Source of the DNA: SVEL01 sp045123575
GTDB lineage: Bacteria > Bacillota > Clostridia > Lachnospirales > Lachnospiraceae
Direction: 5' to 3'
Length of the DNA: 31,434 nucleotides
Assembly: GCA_045123575.1 (NCBI GenBank)
Contig: JBGVKG010000043.1
Location: forward strand, 1 to 31,434
Made by a program: the position numbers and the translations under genes. How positions within the stretch are numbered: position 1 is the stretch's first letter; each line of letters starts with the position of its first letter. Below are positions 31,279 through 31,434 of this stretch, one piece after another. Under the pieces are notes generated by a model. That model did no database searches and was not told where the DNA came from. It worked only from the letters and a program-made list of their open reading frames with translations.

Positions 31279-31434
31279 ATGTCAGAAATTTACAATCACA
31301 AAGTCGTAGAACCAAAGTGGCAGAAAGTCTGGGATGATGAGAAGGCTTTTGCTGCAACCGACGATTATTCAAAACCAAAATTCTATGCATTAGTAGAATT
31401 CCCATATCCATCAGGACAGGGACTTCATGTAGGT
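31279..31434 (+). CDS. leuS: Leucyl-tRNA synthetase, N-terminus (cut by window end)
   Basis: 52 codons are present before the window ends. The opening (YNHKVVEPKWQKVWDDEKAF, then KPKFYALVEFPYPSGQGLHVG) is the N-terminus of LeuS, and the final HVG begins the HIGH motif of the class I active site. AAAAGGAGC precedes the ATG at 31279. It charges tRNA-Leu with leucine. It lies directly downstream of ilvC, which makes a leucine precursor. Codon use (AAA-rich Lys) agrees with the end of ilvC rather than its beginning. Confidence 0.93.
   Translation, partial: MSEIYNHKVVEPKWQKVWDDEKAFAATDDYSKPKFYALVEFPYPSGQGLHVG

Overview
The window looks like chromosomal DNA of an AT-rich anaerobic Gram-positive bacterium of the Clostridia, most likely family Lachnospiraceae. 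This is inferred from strong AGGAGG ribosome binding sites, U-tailed terminators, two chemoreceptors, the GGGtGRT/IscU-like pair, a DUF5721-type gene and a DUF1538/PII pair. The genus cannot be named from sequence alone. No rRNA, tRNA, CRISPR array, insertion sequence or integrase gene was found.

Layout. (1) 1-5900 is an accessory-looking, very AT-rich block. A minus-strand ribbon-helix-helix regulator (206-385) faces a four-gene plus-strand operon (519-5736): a polytopic membrane protein with a coiled-coil tail, an anchored protein with BspA-type leucine-rich repeats, an unknown soluble protein and a lipoprotein. A palindrome-rich intergenic region separates regulator and operon, and a bidirectional terminator closes the block. 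(2) 5901-8146 holds a DUF5721-like gene and a divergent ABC-F ATPase. (3) 8368-11853 holds small membrane and zinc-ribbon proteins, a minus-strand HTH-like protein and an orphan EutH. (4) 12036-13757 is a tight pair, an IscU/NifU-like scaffold followed by a GGGtGRT protein, with codon use typical of highly expressed genes. (5) 13873-15262 is a sugar-nucleotide-epimerase-like gene coupled to a NUDIX hydrolase. (6) 15475-17828 is a chemoreceptor and an unusual AraC-HTH/GGDEF fusion. (7) 17994-20228 is a DUF1538 membrane protein with a double PII-like protein. (8) 20390-22892 is cell-wall turnover: an NlpC/P60 hydrolase and a GH3 lipoprotein. (9) 23108-27820 has an EF-G-like GTPase with altered G motifs, a MATE exporter and a Ca2+/Na+ exchanger-like protein. 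(10) 27978-29411 is a second chemoreceptor. (11) 29659-31434 is ilvN, ilvC and the start of leuS.

Most units have a recognisable promoter and a hairpin terminator, so the transcription units can be drawn with some confidence. Several database-style long starts are ruled out because the promoter lies at or downstream of them. The best candidates for under-described biology are the IscU-like/GGGtGRT pair, the DUF1538 transporter with its tandem PII protein, the AraC-GGDEF fusion, and the RHH-controlled surface operon at the left end. Codon use switches abruptly inside ilvC near 30870, which suggests a recombination or assembly junction.
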